A stretch of 64,000 nt of DNA from AP-15 sp963812675 (GCA_963812675.1 CAWEWR010000007.1:496001-560000); one strand, 5' to 3'; counted from the stretch's first letter, positions 50,942-59,715 are shown. Numbers and translations: made by a program. The notes: a model not told the origin generated them from the letters alone.

Positions 50942-52542
50942 CCGCGCTCGGGTGCCAAGGGCAGGCGAACGTGGATCGCCAATCCTTGCGGCTCTAGATT
51001 TTCCGCTTCGATGGTCCCGCCCATTGCCTCGACATTGCGGCGCGCAATCCACAATCCGATCCCGAAATAGCTCGACGTCGCGTCGCTGGCCGCCTCGGCG
51101 CGACGCTCGGAGTAGTAGCGGTCGAAGATGCGCTCGAGCTGCTCCGTGGGAACTCCGGTACCCTGGTCGGATATCGTCAGGTGGGCGAACCGGCCGTCGC
51201 GGGCCAAATGAACCAGGATCTCGCTTCCTGCCGGAGAAAACGAAACGGCGTTCTCGATCAGGTTTTCGACGACGGTCTCGATCATCTCTTCAGTTCCGAG
51301 CACGTACAGACCGGGCAAAAGGTCGGCCGAGATCGTCAGGTCATGACTGGCGAGAATGATCGAGACACCATCGTTGGCGAGAATGGCGGAGCGGATCTGG
51401 ATGAGGCCGCCGATTACGCGGCCGAGGTCGACCGGCGCATGCGGCTCGGCGATTAGATCCGCAGTCGCTTCATCGAGCCGGCGAGCCGAGGCGACGAGCC
51501 CGTCGAGCCGGTCGAGCGAATGTTCAAGAACGCCCATCGCCCGCTGCGCGCGCTGATTGTCTTGCGGCAAGGCGCGACGCAAGGGCTCGACCGATTGGCG
51601 AATGACCGCGATTGGCGTCTTGAAAGCGTGGGCGTTGTCTTCCGCGGTTTGCCGGATGTCCGCAGCATAGCGATGCAGGGCCTCGACCATCCGATCAAAC
51701 TCGGCCGCGACATCGGCCAATTCGGGGAGGTTGTAGCGGTCGGCGAACGATCCTGCGTCCGGACCCCGCTCGCGAATTCGGCGAGCGCGCAGGGCAAAGC
51801 GCCGCAATCCACGGCGTACGCTCAGCAAGGTCGCAAAGGTGATGGCTGCCATCGTCACGTAGATCAGCGCGGCGATGATGACCGGCGGTGTCGCCCAATA
51901 GGGCTGACCAAGATGAGCTCCCGGGAACGCATCTTCGGAAAACGAGGCTACCACCGCCCAGCAGCCTGCCGCTGTCGACACGGGTGTTACCGCGGTGACT
52001 ATCTCGGCGCCGCCGGTCGGCCGGTGGTAGATCAGTGAGAACGGCATTTCGTCTCTGCAGTTCTCGGACAGACGGTTGAGCACACCTTGACTGGCCAGCG
52101 TATCACGCTCTGCCTCCAGATTGCTTGGCGCTACCGGTGGCCAGGAGGCTACATAATAAAACCCTGCCGTACCGTTTTGATTGGAGGGCGGCTGCAGCAG
52201 CAGCTTTATCGTCGTTACCTCGCCGGCATACCTGGCGAGATCGCGGCCGATCTCCGGCAAGGCGGAGGGATCTGCGTTCGTCAGCAACGGCAGCAAGGAC
52301 TGGCTGATGGTGCGCCCCTCGGCGCGGACGCTGCGCAACAACAGCTCTTGGCTCGTCTCGTGGGCAGAGCGGAACTCGATGTAAAGGAACACCGGAACCA
52401 GTACGAAAACGATCCCCAAAAAGGCGGTCTTGGCCGTAATCGACCATGCCCAGTGGTTACCGCGGCGGGCCTCAGCCTTCCGCGGTCCACCGGTATCCAA
52501 AACCAGCGTAGTTTTCGATGTGGTCGAAACTTGGGTCGACAT
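50938..52542 (-). CDS. Sensor histidine kinase
   Basis: A protein of about 534 residues. The first span is AKTAFLGIVFVLVPVFLYIEF (about 35-55), followed by a periplasmic domain and a second span near 230-250 (PPVIIAALIYVTMAAITFA). A HAMP-like region follows, then the H-box NAHAFKTPIAVIRQ (His near 302), and an ATPase domain with VENLIENAVSFSP, DQGTGVP and FGIGLWIARR. It pairs with the regulator whose 3' end it overlaps. The ATG at 52542 gives a 71-base overlap; TTG 52500 is an alternative. The signal sensed is unknown. Confidence 0.87.
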   Translation of the reverse strand: MSTQVSTTSKTTLVLDTGGPRKAEARRGNHWAWSITAKTAFLGIVFVLVPVFLYIEFRSAHETSQELLLRSVRAEGRTISQSLLPLLTNADPSALPEIGRDLARYAGEVTTIKLLLQPPSNQNGTAGFYYVASWPPVAPSNLEAERDTLASQGVLNRLSENCRDEMPFSLIYHRPTGGAEIVTAVTPVSTAAGCWAVVASFSEDAFPGAHLGQPYWATPPVIIAALIYVTMAAITFATLLSVRRGLRRFALRARRIRERGPDAGSFADRYNLPELADVAAEFDRMVEALHRYAADIRQTAEDNAHAFKTPIAVIRQSVEPLRRALPQDNQRAQRAMGVLEHSLDRLDGLVASARRLDEATADLIAEPHAPVDLGRVIGGLIQIRSAILANDGVSIILASHDLTISADLLPGLYVLGTEEMIETVVENLIENAVSFSPAGSEILVHLARDGRFAHLTISDQGTGVPTEQLERIFDRYYSERRAEAASDATSSYFGIGLWIARRNVEAMGGTIEAENLEPQGLAIHVRLPLAPERG

Positions 52543-53191
52543 CGCGGAACTTTTTGCGGATACGTTTGATGAAGGTGCGTACATTGGCACGATACCCCTC
52601 GGAGCCGTGTCCGGCGGCGAAGTTTTTGCCGTGGACCAGATCGTAGATCTCGCGGTAGCCGACATCCTGCCCTGCTTTCTCGGCCAGCAGCGTGAGGATC
52701 TTGAATTCGGTCAGAGTGAGGTCGAGAATCCGTCCCGCCCAGACCGCCCGGCTGATATCGAAGCGCAGCGTAAGCCGGCCCAGCTGCAGGGCTGAACCCC
52801 GCGCCGGCTCCGGCTCGCTGGACGGCCGGCCGCCCTCGGCGATCAACTGCAGACGCCTCAGCAGGATCGGCAGACGGCGGGACTTGTCGATGAAATCAAC
52901 CGCGCCGCTCTCGAGCGCCGCCTCCTCATGGATGTCGTCGGACAGTGCCGTTAGGAAAATGACTGGGATCGTCGTGCCGGCAGCCCGGATCTGACGCAGC
53001 ACATCCAGGCCCGTGAGATTGGGCATGCGCCAATCCAGCAGCATCACATCGGCGCCACCGCCCTGATCGAGGTAGGCCAGCACATCGCGCCCATTTGCAA
53101 AACTGGTGACCTCGTAACCTTCGTCGATCAGATTGAGGCCGAGCAACTCGCGAAAGAGGTCGTCATCATCCACCAGAAGGAGGTGCGGCAT
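52472..53191 (-). CDS. OmpR-class response regulator, ChvI-like
   Basis: A protein of 239 residues. The receiver has LLLVDDDDLFRELL, the phosphorylated Asp53 in VMLLDWRMPNLTG, and FLTALSDDIHEEAALESGAV followed by DFIDKSRRL, a region close to rhizobial ChvI. The DNA-binding domain ends TFIKRIRKKFRDVDP and HIENYAGFGYRW, also ChvI-like. It pairs with the overlapping sensor kinase. ChvI in rhizobia controls the envelope and acid response, but this kinase does not show a clear ChvG H-box, so orthology is uncertain. Confidence 0.9.
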   Translation of the reverse strand: MPHLLLVDDDDLFRELLGLNLIDEGYEVTSFANGRDVLAYLDQGGGADVMLLDWRMPNLTGLDVLRQIRAAGTTIPVIFLTALSDDIHEEAALESGAVDFIDKSRRLPILLRRLQLIAEGGRPSSEPEPARGSALQLGRLTLRFDISRAVWAGRILDLTLTEFKILTLLAEKAGQDVGYREIYDLVHGKNFAAGHGSEGYRANVRTFIKRIRKKFRDVDPSFDHIENYAGFGYRWTAEG

Positions 53192-53203
53192 TGGCGAACC
53201 GGC

Positions 53204-53788
53204 TTAGCCGCCTTGAGAGGCGATCAAGGAACGCCAGCATTCCTGCCGTCTCGCCATCTCGGCACCCTCGCCTTTAAAGGAGTAATGCAACGTTCGCATG
53301 CTGTTGCTGCGCAGGTCGAGGTAAAAGAACAGGTCGAGCTCGCAGCTTCCCGTCTTGTAGCGCCAGACCGTCGCCGGCGGTTCGTCCGATTTCTCCGTCG
53401 CCGGGCCCAAAAGGCGCATCGCCCCGGATTGGTCCAGCCCGATCAGCTCGCCTTCCGAAGGGATGTGGCCCTGCCCGCCCGGCGAGGTCGACAGCGCCGC
53501 CAAATCGGAAGATGGGGAGGAGCTTTCGGGGCCGGCCGCACCCTCCGCCGGTTCTCCGCCCGGTGCCGGCGCCTGAATGCCGGCGGGCGGTGGGGCCGGC
53601 TTGCGGGCCGGGCGCGGAGCGGCATTATGCACGGCTGGCGTCTCCGGGTGCGGCGGCAGCGAGCGAACCTCCGAGGTCTGGGGCGGCGGCGGTCCCTCTG
53701 CGGCGCACGACGCGAGAACGCCGGCTCCCAGGCTGAGCAGAGCGGGGTAGAGGAGCGACCATCGCCGCTCTCCGCTGATCGATCGCAC
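53204..53788 (-). CDS. Proline-rich lipoprotein, function unknown
   Basis: A protein of about 194 residues. Its signal peptide ends in a lipobox (GAGVLASCAA), followed by a Pro/Ala-rich linker of about 80 residues and a C-terminal domain of about 85 residues with two Cys (GSCELDLFFYLD and ARRQECWRSL) that may form a disulfide. The linker suggests the domain stands away from the membrane. The start GTG 53788 has GGGAG 10 bases upstream; a TTG at 53821, immediately after the preceding stop, is possible. It is 12 bases upstream of the ChvI-like regulator. Confidence 0.7.
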   Translation of the reverse strand: MRSISGERRWSLLYPALLSLGAGVLASCAAEGPPPPQTSEVRSLPPHPETPAVHNAAPRPARKPAPPPAGIQAPAPGGEPAEGAAGPESSSPSSDLAALSTSPGGQGHIPSEGELIGLDQSGAMRLLGPATEKSDEPPATVWRYKTGSCELDLFFYLDLRSNSMRTLHYSFKGEGAEMARRQECWRSLIASQGG

Positions 53789-53821
53789 TGCTAGCCGTCT
53801 CCCAAGGGGAACATCACCCAA

Positions 53822-54262
53822 TCAGCGGCGAGCTAGGCGTTCTATTGCGCCGATGTCGCCGTCGCGGTAGATCGCCAGCAATTGACGATCATCGAGCAGG
53901 ACATAGATCTGATCGCCCCGGTCGCAATTGAGTTCAGCAACCGGATAGCTCTGCTCGACCAATATGTCCGAGATCTTCTGGCGGAGGTCGGGCTGACGCG
54001 GCACCAAGCCGGTGAGGTCTTGGCGGCTCTTCGTGCCGTGATCAAAGCGGAACATTCCGTGGCATGCGGTCTGGTCGAGCGTCGTGCTCTCCCCGTCCGG
54101 CTGATGCTGAATGATCGTATCAGGACGGATTGTGATGCTGGCGTTCTCCGCTGTGACCCAGTTTCCGATAAAAGGGTCTTCAACGCGCGAAGATGGCGAT
54201 AGCGTGCAGGCTAGCACCAGCGCGGAGAATGTTATGACCGCGGAGAGGCACAAGATTCGCAT
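53822..54262 (-). CDS. Small lipoprotein, function unknown
   Basis: A protein of 146 residues starting MRILCLSAVITFSALVLAC, a clear lipoprotein signal with the lipobox LVLAC. The mature part has NASITIRPDTIIQHQPDGES and LNCDRGDQIYVLLDDRQLLAIY, suggesting a small beta-rich domain that responds to a bound ligand, but no family is recognised. It is the first gene of the run that continues through the proline-rich lipoprotein and the two-component pair. Confidence 0.65.
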   Translation of the reverse strand: MRILCLSAVITFSALVLACTLSPSSRVEDPFIGNWVTAENASITIRPDTIIQHQPDGESTTLDQTACHGMFRFDHGTKSRQDLTGLVPRQPDLRQKISDILVEQSYPVAELNCDRGDQIYVLLDDRQLLAIYRDGDIGAIERLARR

Positions 54263-54423
54263 CGCATCGCCGGGGCGGGGCACCACTTGCATCTTACGGC
54301 CGCACCTCCGCAGAGCCTGGATGCCGCGCCAGGATGAGGGTTGCGTTCGTCTCCCCAAGTTTCTCCGAAGCGCGAAGCGGCTGATATGGTAAAGCCGGTT
54401 TGCCACAAAGTCGAGAATTACAT

Positions 54424-55320
54424 GTGAAAGGGCCAATCTATGCAGGCGCCGATCGGGCCTTGGCCCGCCTCGCTTCCGGCGAGTACATCTGCGTCGACAC
54501 CAATTCGCTCGATGCCATCGACTACCTCCTCGGCTGGGACATGGAGGTAAATGTCCTCCCGGTTTTCCGCAGTTTTTTGCAACCCAAGTCTGTGGTTCTC
54601 GACATCGGGGCAAATTTCGGACTTTACACCGCGATATCGGCCAGTCTGATGAGGGATCACGGCCGCCTCTATTCTTTCGAGGCGAACCCGCACACTTTCG
54701 ACCTGCTGAAGCGAACTCTGTATGCGAACAGGCTGGCGCATCAGTCGAATATAACCGCAGTCAACGCTCTGGTCGGCGAGACTGCCGGGCGCGGGACCCT
54801 TCATTACCTGCCGGAATACCTCGGCGGCGCGACGATGACCGATATTGGACAAGGGGGTGAGGCAAAGCGCTCGATCGAGCTCGATATGATCACGATCGAC
54901 GAATTCCTGCCGGCTGGGTTGGCGGTCGATCTCGTCAAAATCGATGTCGAAGGTCACGAGCCCTTTGTCATCAGGGGAATGCAAAAAACGATACGCCGAT
55001 CGCCGAATATTCGGATCTTTATCGAATTCGTCGAAGCCTTTTTGTCATACACCGTCAGTGCGGAGCAGTTTGCCGCAGAAATCGAGGCATTGGGTTTACG
55101 AATTTGCCGCCTATCGCCGCCGCCGCGCGCGGAGTTGAAGTTGATCGAACGCGGGCAGGCACCGCGCGGCGCTAACTTCTGCTTGCTGACCAGGACGCCA
55201 GAAGAAGATATCGCGCACGCTCAGCGCGCCGGGAAGCACCTGCCGGCTCGCCTCGCACGGTACATCAGAAGGCTGGAAGCAGGATGGGACAGATACCGCC
55301 GCGCCCTGTACCGCCGTTGA
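54424..55320 (+). CDS. FkbM-family methyltransferase, copy 1
   Basis: A protein of 298 residues if it starts at GTG 54424, the same length as its paralog at 58370-59266. It has the FkbM-type class I methyltransferase core: VVLDIGANFGLYTAISAS (motif I), LYSFEANPHTFDLL, and IDVEGHEPFVIRGM with the family's V-K-I-D-V-E-G motif. The N-terminal module YAGADRALARLASGEYICVD is shared with the paralog. The family O-methylates sugars or polyketides. TTG 54400 would add eight residues not present in the paralog. Confidence 0.87.
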   Translation: MKGPIYAGADRALARLASGEYICVDTNSLDAIDYLLGWDMEVNVLPVFRSFLQPKSVVLDIGANFGLYTAISASLMRDHGRLYSFEANPHTFDLLKRTLYANRLAHQSNITAVNALVGETAGRGTLHYLPEYLGGATMTDIGQGGEAKRSIELDMITIDEFLPAGLAVDLVKIDVEGHEPFVIRGMQKTIRRSPNIRIFIEFVEAFLSYTVSAEQFAAEIEALGLRICRLSPPPRAELKLIERGQAPRGANFCLLTRTPEEDIAHAQRAGKHLPARLARYIRRLEAGWDRYRRALYRR

Positions 55321-55336
55321 GGAAGGTCGCTGGGCT

Positions 55337-57088
55337 CTAGACTAATGCGAGCGTGCCGGCCAGAAACATTTGCCGCGCGAGGCTGCGCTGGATCTTGCCG
55401 CTGGTCGTCTTGGGAAGGCTGCCGGTACGGATCAGGACGATCTCCCGGGTGGCAATTTCATGTTCCCGGGTGACCGCTTCGCGGACCGCGGCGACGATCT
55501 CTTCGATGGCGATCTGCCGTCGGAACGTACGTTCGACCTCCTGGACCACAACCAGTTGCTCCTCATCGTTGTGGTCGGGCACCCCGAAGGCGGCGCCGCA
55601 ATGTCGGCGCAGTGCCGCATGGCAGTCCTGCACTGTCTCCTCGATGTCCTGCGGATAATGGTTGATGCCGCGGATGATGATCAGGTCCTTGATCCGGCCG
55701 GTGATGTAAAGTTCGCCATTCTCGTCGAGAAAGCCGAGATCGCCGGTACGCAACCAGTATTGTGCGCCGCCGTCCGCCGTCCGCGCCCGGAACACCGAAG
55801 CAGTCGCCTCGGGGTTGCGCCAATAGCCCTGCGCGACATTTGGCCCGCCGACCCAAACCTCGCCGACCACCCCCGGCTGCAGCGGCATCCGCGTTTCCGG
55901 ATCGACGATCGCCAGACGCTCCCCGACGAGTTGCCGGCCACACCCGACGAATATCTGAGCATCCTGCGCTTGCATCGGGGCAACGATCTGGTTGCCTTGC
56001 AGGCCATCCCGACTGACCCGGCGGGTCACTGGGCCAGTCCCGCGCTGGCCTGTTGAAATCAGCAACGTCGCCTCCGCCATGCCGTATGCGGGTTGAATGC
56101 TTTCGGCGTCGAAGCCATAGGGCGCGAAGGTGGAGGCGAACCGCTCGATCGTATTTGCCCGGACAGGTTCCGCGCCGTTAAAAGCAACATTCCAGCACGA
56201 GAGATCGATACCCTTGATCTCCTCCGGGCGGTGGCGTCTGACGCAGAGATCGAATGCGAAGTTGGGGCCGCCCGCGACTTCCGCCCGATAATCGTGGATC
56301 GCCCGCAACCAGCTGAGCGGGCGCTGCATGAAGCTGACCGGCGCCATAAGGACACACAGCGCTCCGACATAAAGCGACTGCAGCACATTCAGAATGAGCC
56401 CCATGTCGTGATAGAGCGGAACCCAGCTGACGTGGGTCGATTTGCGCGTATTGCCGAAGGCGATACGGATCATCTCTGAATTTTCGATCAGATTGCCGTG
56501 GCTGACGATGACGCCTTTGGGTGCCGAGGTCGATCCGGAGGTGTACTGCAGAAACGCGACGTCTTCCCGCGCGGGACGGGGGAGCGGGGTCTGCCCTTCT
56601 GCGGAGCCCGTACAGCAGGAATCGACAAAAACCCAATCGAGCTGTCCAGTGGCGAAACGCTCCGTCAGATCCGGCCGAGCGTCGGTAAGCAGATCGCGGC
56701 GGGTCATCGCAAAACGCGGCGAGCAGTCCGCCAGAATGGCCGCGCTGGCATCCCTCGAGCTTGCGCGCCGCGGGACCATCAACGGCACCGCGATCACACC
56801 GGCGAGGAGGCAAGCGAAGAACGCGACGATGAAATCCAAGCCCGGCGAAAACAGCAGAACCGCTCTGTCACCTTTTTGTCCGCGCTCGGCCAGGCTCACA
56901 GCCACCGCCCGGGCGCGCGCATAGAGCTCGGCAAACGATAAAGAAGGCCGTTCGGCCCCGCGATCCGGCAAGAAAATATAGGCCGGCTCGTTCGGCTGCT
57001 CCGCCGCCCAATGTCGGAGCACGTCAACGAAGGACCCAAACTCGGTTTGCGGAGCCCGTTCGGCCTGCCGCGAAACCTCGGCGGTCAT
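55337..57088 (-). CDS. Fatty acyl-AMP ligase (FAAL-type adenylate-forming enzyme)
   Basis: A protein of 583 residues, with the A3 motif YTSGSTSAPKGV (near residue 185), A5 region QPAYGMAEATLLIS, A7 region LRTGDLGFL and A10 lysine in TSGKIQRS. The FAAL features are WVPLYHDMGLILNVLQSLYVG and the insertion after the A7 region, rather than the acyl-CoA synthetase pattern. FAALs form acyl-AMP and load it onto an acyl carrier protein. The carrier gene is directly upstream (4-base gap). The acyl chain is unknown. Confidence 0.92.
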   Translation of the reverse strand: MTAEVSRQAERAPQTEFGSFVDVLRHWAAEQPNEPAYIFLPDRGAERPSLSFAELYARARAVAVSLAERGQKGDRAVLLFSPGLDFIVAFFACLLAGVIAVPLMVPRRASSRDASAAILADCSPRFAMTRRDLLTDARPDLTERFATGQLDWVFVDSCCTGSAEGQTPLPRPAREDVAFLQYTSGSTSAPKGVIVSHGNLIENSEMIRIAFGNTRKSTHVSWVPLYHDMGLILNVLQSLYVGALCVLMAPVSFMQRPLSWLRAIHDYRAEVAGGPNFAFDLCVRRHRPEEIKGIDLSCWNVAFNGAEPVRANTIERFASTFAPYGFDAESIQPAYGMAEATLLISTGQRGTGPVTRRVSRDGLQGNQIVAPMQAQDAQIFVGCGRQLVGERLAIVDPETRMPLQPGVVGEVWVGGPNVAQGYWRNPEATASVFRARTADGGAQYWLRTGDLGFLDENGELYITGRIKDLIIIRGINHYPQDIEETVQDCHAALRRHCGAAFGVPDHNDEEQLVVVQEVERTFRRQIAIEEIVAAVREAVTREHEIATREIVLIRTGSLPKTTSGKIQRSLARQMFLAGTLALV

Positions 57089-57092
57089 TCGT

Positions 57093-57350
57093 TCACCGGC
57101 CGGCGCGCGCGGCCAGATGACGGGCGAGCTCGCCGATCGTCGGATATTCGAACAGCAGATCGGGGGTGAGCTCCAGCCCGAGCCGATCTTCGAGCTCGAC
57201 GATCAAAAACACCGAGTTGGCAGAATCGAGGCCCATGCGGGCGAACGTCGTCTCCGCGTCTATCGTGTGGTCTGGCAGGTCGAGGATACGTGCCAGGTAC
57301 TCCGCACACCAGTTTCGGATCGCGGCTTCGCTCGGATTTTCAGCCCGCAA
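57093..57350 (-). CDS. Acyl carrier protein
   Basis: A protein of 85 residues with the carrier-protein fold and the phosphopantetheine-attachment motif GLDSANS (Ser43) followed by VFLIVELEDRLGLELTPDLL. It would be loaded by the FAAL encoded 4 bases downstream. The start is TTG 57350, with GGAG a few bases upstream. No polyketide or peptide synthetase is in the window, so the acceptor of the acyl group is elsewhere or one of the flanking enzymes. Confidence 0.9.
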   Translation of the reverse strand: MRAENPSEAAIRNWCAEYLARILDLPDHTIDAETTFARMGLDSANSVFLIVELEDRLGLELTPDLLFEYPTIGELARHLAARAGR

Positions 57351-57532
57351 AACAAGCTCCGTATAATGACCCGATATGACCCGACACGAACTGACGGTTC
57401 CCCTAACAGCGCCGCGTTCGGCGGGTCAAGGGACGGTTTGCCTCGGGCCGGAGCAAAGAGGCTGGCGGAAATATGGATGCGTCAGGAGCTGATTTCGGGA
57501 AAACTGGTTCGAGCCAAGCGGGGAGCGAGGAA

Positions 57533-58354
57533 ATGACGTTACGAGACAGGATCGGGATCGACGTCGGGCGCCGCCTCCGTCTCGAGGAAGCCATCCTATG
57601 GGCGGCGGCTCACGATGTCCGCTACGTCGACATCCAGCTCGACACTGCCGACAACGCCTTCACCAGCTTCGATGATGCTCGCGCCGCGGGTATCCGGCAA
57701 GCATTCCAAAAGCATAATATCCGTCTCGGCCTCCATACCCTCTCGGCCGTCAACGTGGCGGAATATTCGCCCTTTGTGGCCGAAGCCGTCGACCGGTATC
57801 TCAGAGGTTATGTCGATGTTTACGGCAGGCTCGGCGCCCAGTGGATTGTCGTGCACGCCGGCTATCATTTCACCTCGGACAGGGATTTGCGGATGAATGC
57901 CGGGCTGGAGCGCTTGAAGCGCCTCGTCGACTACGCCGAGCGGAAGAACGCGCTGATTCTGCTCGAAAACCTCAACAAGGAACCGGCCGATGCGGAGGTG
58001 CATTATCTCGCACATACGATAGAGGAATGGCGGTTTTATTTCGAGCGCATTCAGTCCCCGGCCTTTAAGCTGTCGTTCACGGTAAACCATGCGCACCTCG
58101 TTCCGGAAGGAGTGGCCGGGTTTGTCGATGCGATCGATATGAGCCGGGTCGAGGAGGTGCGGCTGGCGGATTGCTTCCGCAACGGCCACGAAATCCATTT
58201 GAAGCCCGGCGCCGGCGATCTCGATTTTGCCGATATGTTCAGGCGGATCGAGGGCAAAGGGTTCACCGGCCATTACATGAATGCGTTCGGATCGCTGGAC
58301 GACATGCTCGCGGCGCGCGACGATCTGGCGCGGCAGGCCGAAGCGGCGGGCTAG
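57533..58354 (+). CDS. Sugar phosphate isomerase/epimerase-like TIM barrel protein
   Basis: A protein of 273 residues of the AP-endonuclease-2/xylose-isomerase-like superfamily. Barrel strands are visible as RYVDIQLDT, IRLGLHTLSAVN, WIVVHAGYHF, ALILLENLNKEPA, KLSFTVNHAHLV and EVRLADCFRNGHEIHLKPGAG. Metal ligands are likely the Glu in LLENLN, the His in VNHAH and the Asp in LADC. The ATG at 57533 follows GGGAGCGAGGAA, a strong ribosome binding site. It is divergent from the ACP gene across 182 bases. The substrate is unknown. Confidence 0.82.
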   Translation: MTLRDRIGIDVGRRLRLEEAILWAAAHDVRYVDIQLDTADNAFTSFDDARAAGIRQAFQKHNIRLGLHTLSAVNVAEYSPFVAEAVDRYLRGYVDVYGRLGAQWIVVHAGYHFTSDRDLRMNAGLERLKRLVDYAERKNALILLENLNKEPADAEVHYLAHTIEEWRFYFERIQSPAFKLSFTVNHAHLVPEGVAGFVDAIDMSRVEEVRLADCFRNGHEIHLKPGAGDLDFADMFRRIEGKGFTGHYMNAFGSLDDMLAARDDLARQAEAAG

Positions 58355-58369
58355 GCGAGGCGCGCGGCA

Positions 58370-59266
58370 TCACCAGCGGCCCCAGATGCGGCGCCAGCGC
58401 CCCCACCTGACCGGATGCCGACCGAGCCATCGCTTGAAGCGGATCGGCGGGAATTTCCGGCGCTCTTCGACAGACCGAATGTCCTCCTCCGGTGTCCGGG
58501 TCAACAGGCAATAATTGAAACCAATGGGGGCATCGCCGGGCGGGACCAGGCGGATTTTGAAGTTCGGCAGCACCAGACAGATTGCGAACCCTAGGCCGCG
58601 GATGTAATCGGCGAAATCGGCCGGGGCCACAGTGTGAGCGAGCAGGTTGTCGGCAAATTCGATGATCAGGCGGATATTTGGCGATCGGGCAATTGTGCGC
58701 TCCATGCCTCGCATTACCAGCGGCTCGTGCCCTTCAACGTCGATCTTGACCAAATCGACCCGTAGATCAGACGGCAGAAAATCGTCGATGGTGGTCATGT
58801 CCACCTCGACGGTCCGCCCCACGGCACCCGACGGCCCGATCTCCGACATCGAGCCACCGGAGGGAAAGTTTGCCGAAAAATGCAGCACTCCGCGGCCGCT
58901 CTTGTCGGACACCAGCACGTTTGCGGTGACAACGTTGGTATTAAAATAGAGGTGATTGGCGACGATCGTGCGCTGCAGGCTCTCGAATACCCGCGGATTG
59001 CCCTCGAACGCGTAGAGCCGCCCATGCCTCCTCACGATGCTGGCACTGAGCGCCGTGTAGAGGCCGAAATTGGCCCCGATGTCGAGAACGACCGAGCGCT
59101 CCGTCAGAAAGGTTCGGAAGACGCGAATGACGTCGGCCTCGTGCTCCCAGCCGAGAATATAGCCGAGCGCCTCCCAGCTGGTCGTGTCGACGCAGAGGTA
59201 TTCGCCCGATGCGAGCTTCACCAACGCCCGATCTGCTCCGACGGCGATCGGACGGCGGATCTTCAT
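58370..59266 (-). CDS. FkbM-family methyltransferase, copy 2
   Basis: A protein of 298 residues paralogous to the one at 54424-55320. Shared parts include AVGADRALVKLASGEYLCVD, ILGWEHEADVIRVFRTFL, VVLDIGANFGLYTALSAS, LVKIDVEGHEPLVMRGMER and NYCLLTRTPEEDI near the C terminus. It faces the isomerase convergently (15-base gap). Two such methyltransferases bracketing a FAAL/ACP pair suggests that they act on the same product. The acceptor is unknown. Confidence 0.87.
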   Translation of the reverse strand: MKIRRPIAVGADRALVKLASGEYLCVDTTSWEALGYILGWEHEADVIRVFRTFLTERSVVLDIGANFGLYTALSASIVRRHGRLYAFEGNPRVFESLQRTIVANHLYFNTNVVTANVLVSDKSGRGVLHFSANFPSGGSMSEIGPSGAVGRTVEVDMTTIDDFLPSDLRVDLVKIDVEGHEPLVMRGMERTIARSPNIRLIIEFADNLLAHTVAPADFADYIRGLGFAICLVLPNFKIRLVPPGDAPIGFNYCLLTRTPEEDIRSVEERRKFPPIRFKRWLGRHPVRWGRWRRIWGRW

Positions 59267-59336
59267 CGCTCCCGTCTAGGGAGGACGGCTATCGCCGCGC
59301 GCCGTCCTGCTCACCCCGAGGGGGAGCCGGCGGCCC

Positions 59337-59657
59337 TCACAGAACCGATTCGACCCACTCGTAGAGTTTGCTCTTGGGTAGCGCGCCGATCTTGGTGGCG
59401 GCGACCTGGCCGCCCTTGAAGACGATCATGGTAGGAATGCCGCGAACCCCGTATTTCATCGGCGTCTGCGGGTTCTCGTCGATATTGACCTTGGCGACGG
59501 TTACCCTGCCGGCCATGTCGGTGGCGAGCTCTTCGAGGAACGGGCCGACCATGCGGCATGGTCCGCACCACTCCGCCCAGAAATCGACGACCACCGGCCC
59601 GCTCGCGCGGAGCACTTCGGCGTCGAAGCTGCTGTCGGTGACGGCGATCGGTTTCAT
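59337..59657 (-). CDS. trxA: Thioredoxin
   Basis: A protein of 106 residues with the redox site WAEWCGPCRMV (Cys31 and Cys34) and the cis-Pro in VRGIPTMIVF. It reduces protein disulfides in the cytoplasm. It is downstream of addA on the same strand, a common alphaproteobacterial arrangement, but has its own promoter-like site. Confidence 0.96.
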   Translation of the reverse strand: MKPIAVTDSSFDAEVLRASGPVVVDFWAEWCGPCRMVGPFLEELATDMAGRVTVAKVNIDENPQTPMKYGVRGIPTMIVFKGGQVAATKIGALPKSKLYEWVESVL

Positions 59658-59685
59658 CTTGTGTTCCCTCGGTTAACTGCGGGTC

Positions 59686-59715
59686 AGATTAGGGGAGCCG
59701 AAAATGATACGTCAA
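59686..59715 (-). promoter_or_regulatory. Candidate promoter of trxA
   Basis: On the minus strand TTGACG (59715-59710) is separated by 18 bases from TAATCT (59691-59686), a good sigma-70 fit. The expected start point is about 20 bases before the trxA ATG. The -35 box overlaps the addA stop region. Confidence 0.55.

Noticed and set aside
53822..54613. Long 263-residue version of the small lipoprotein
   Set aside because: The first 117 residues are basic and disordered; a clear lipoprotein signal starts at the ATG at 54262.
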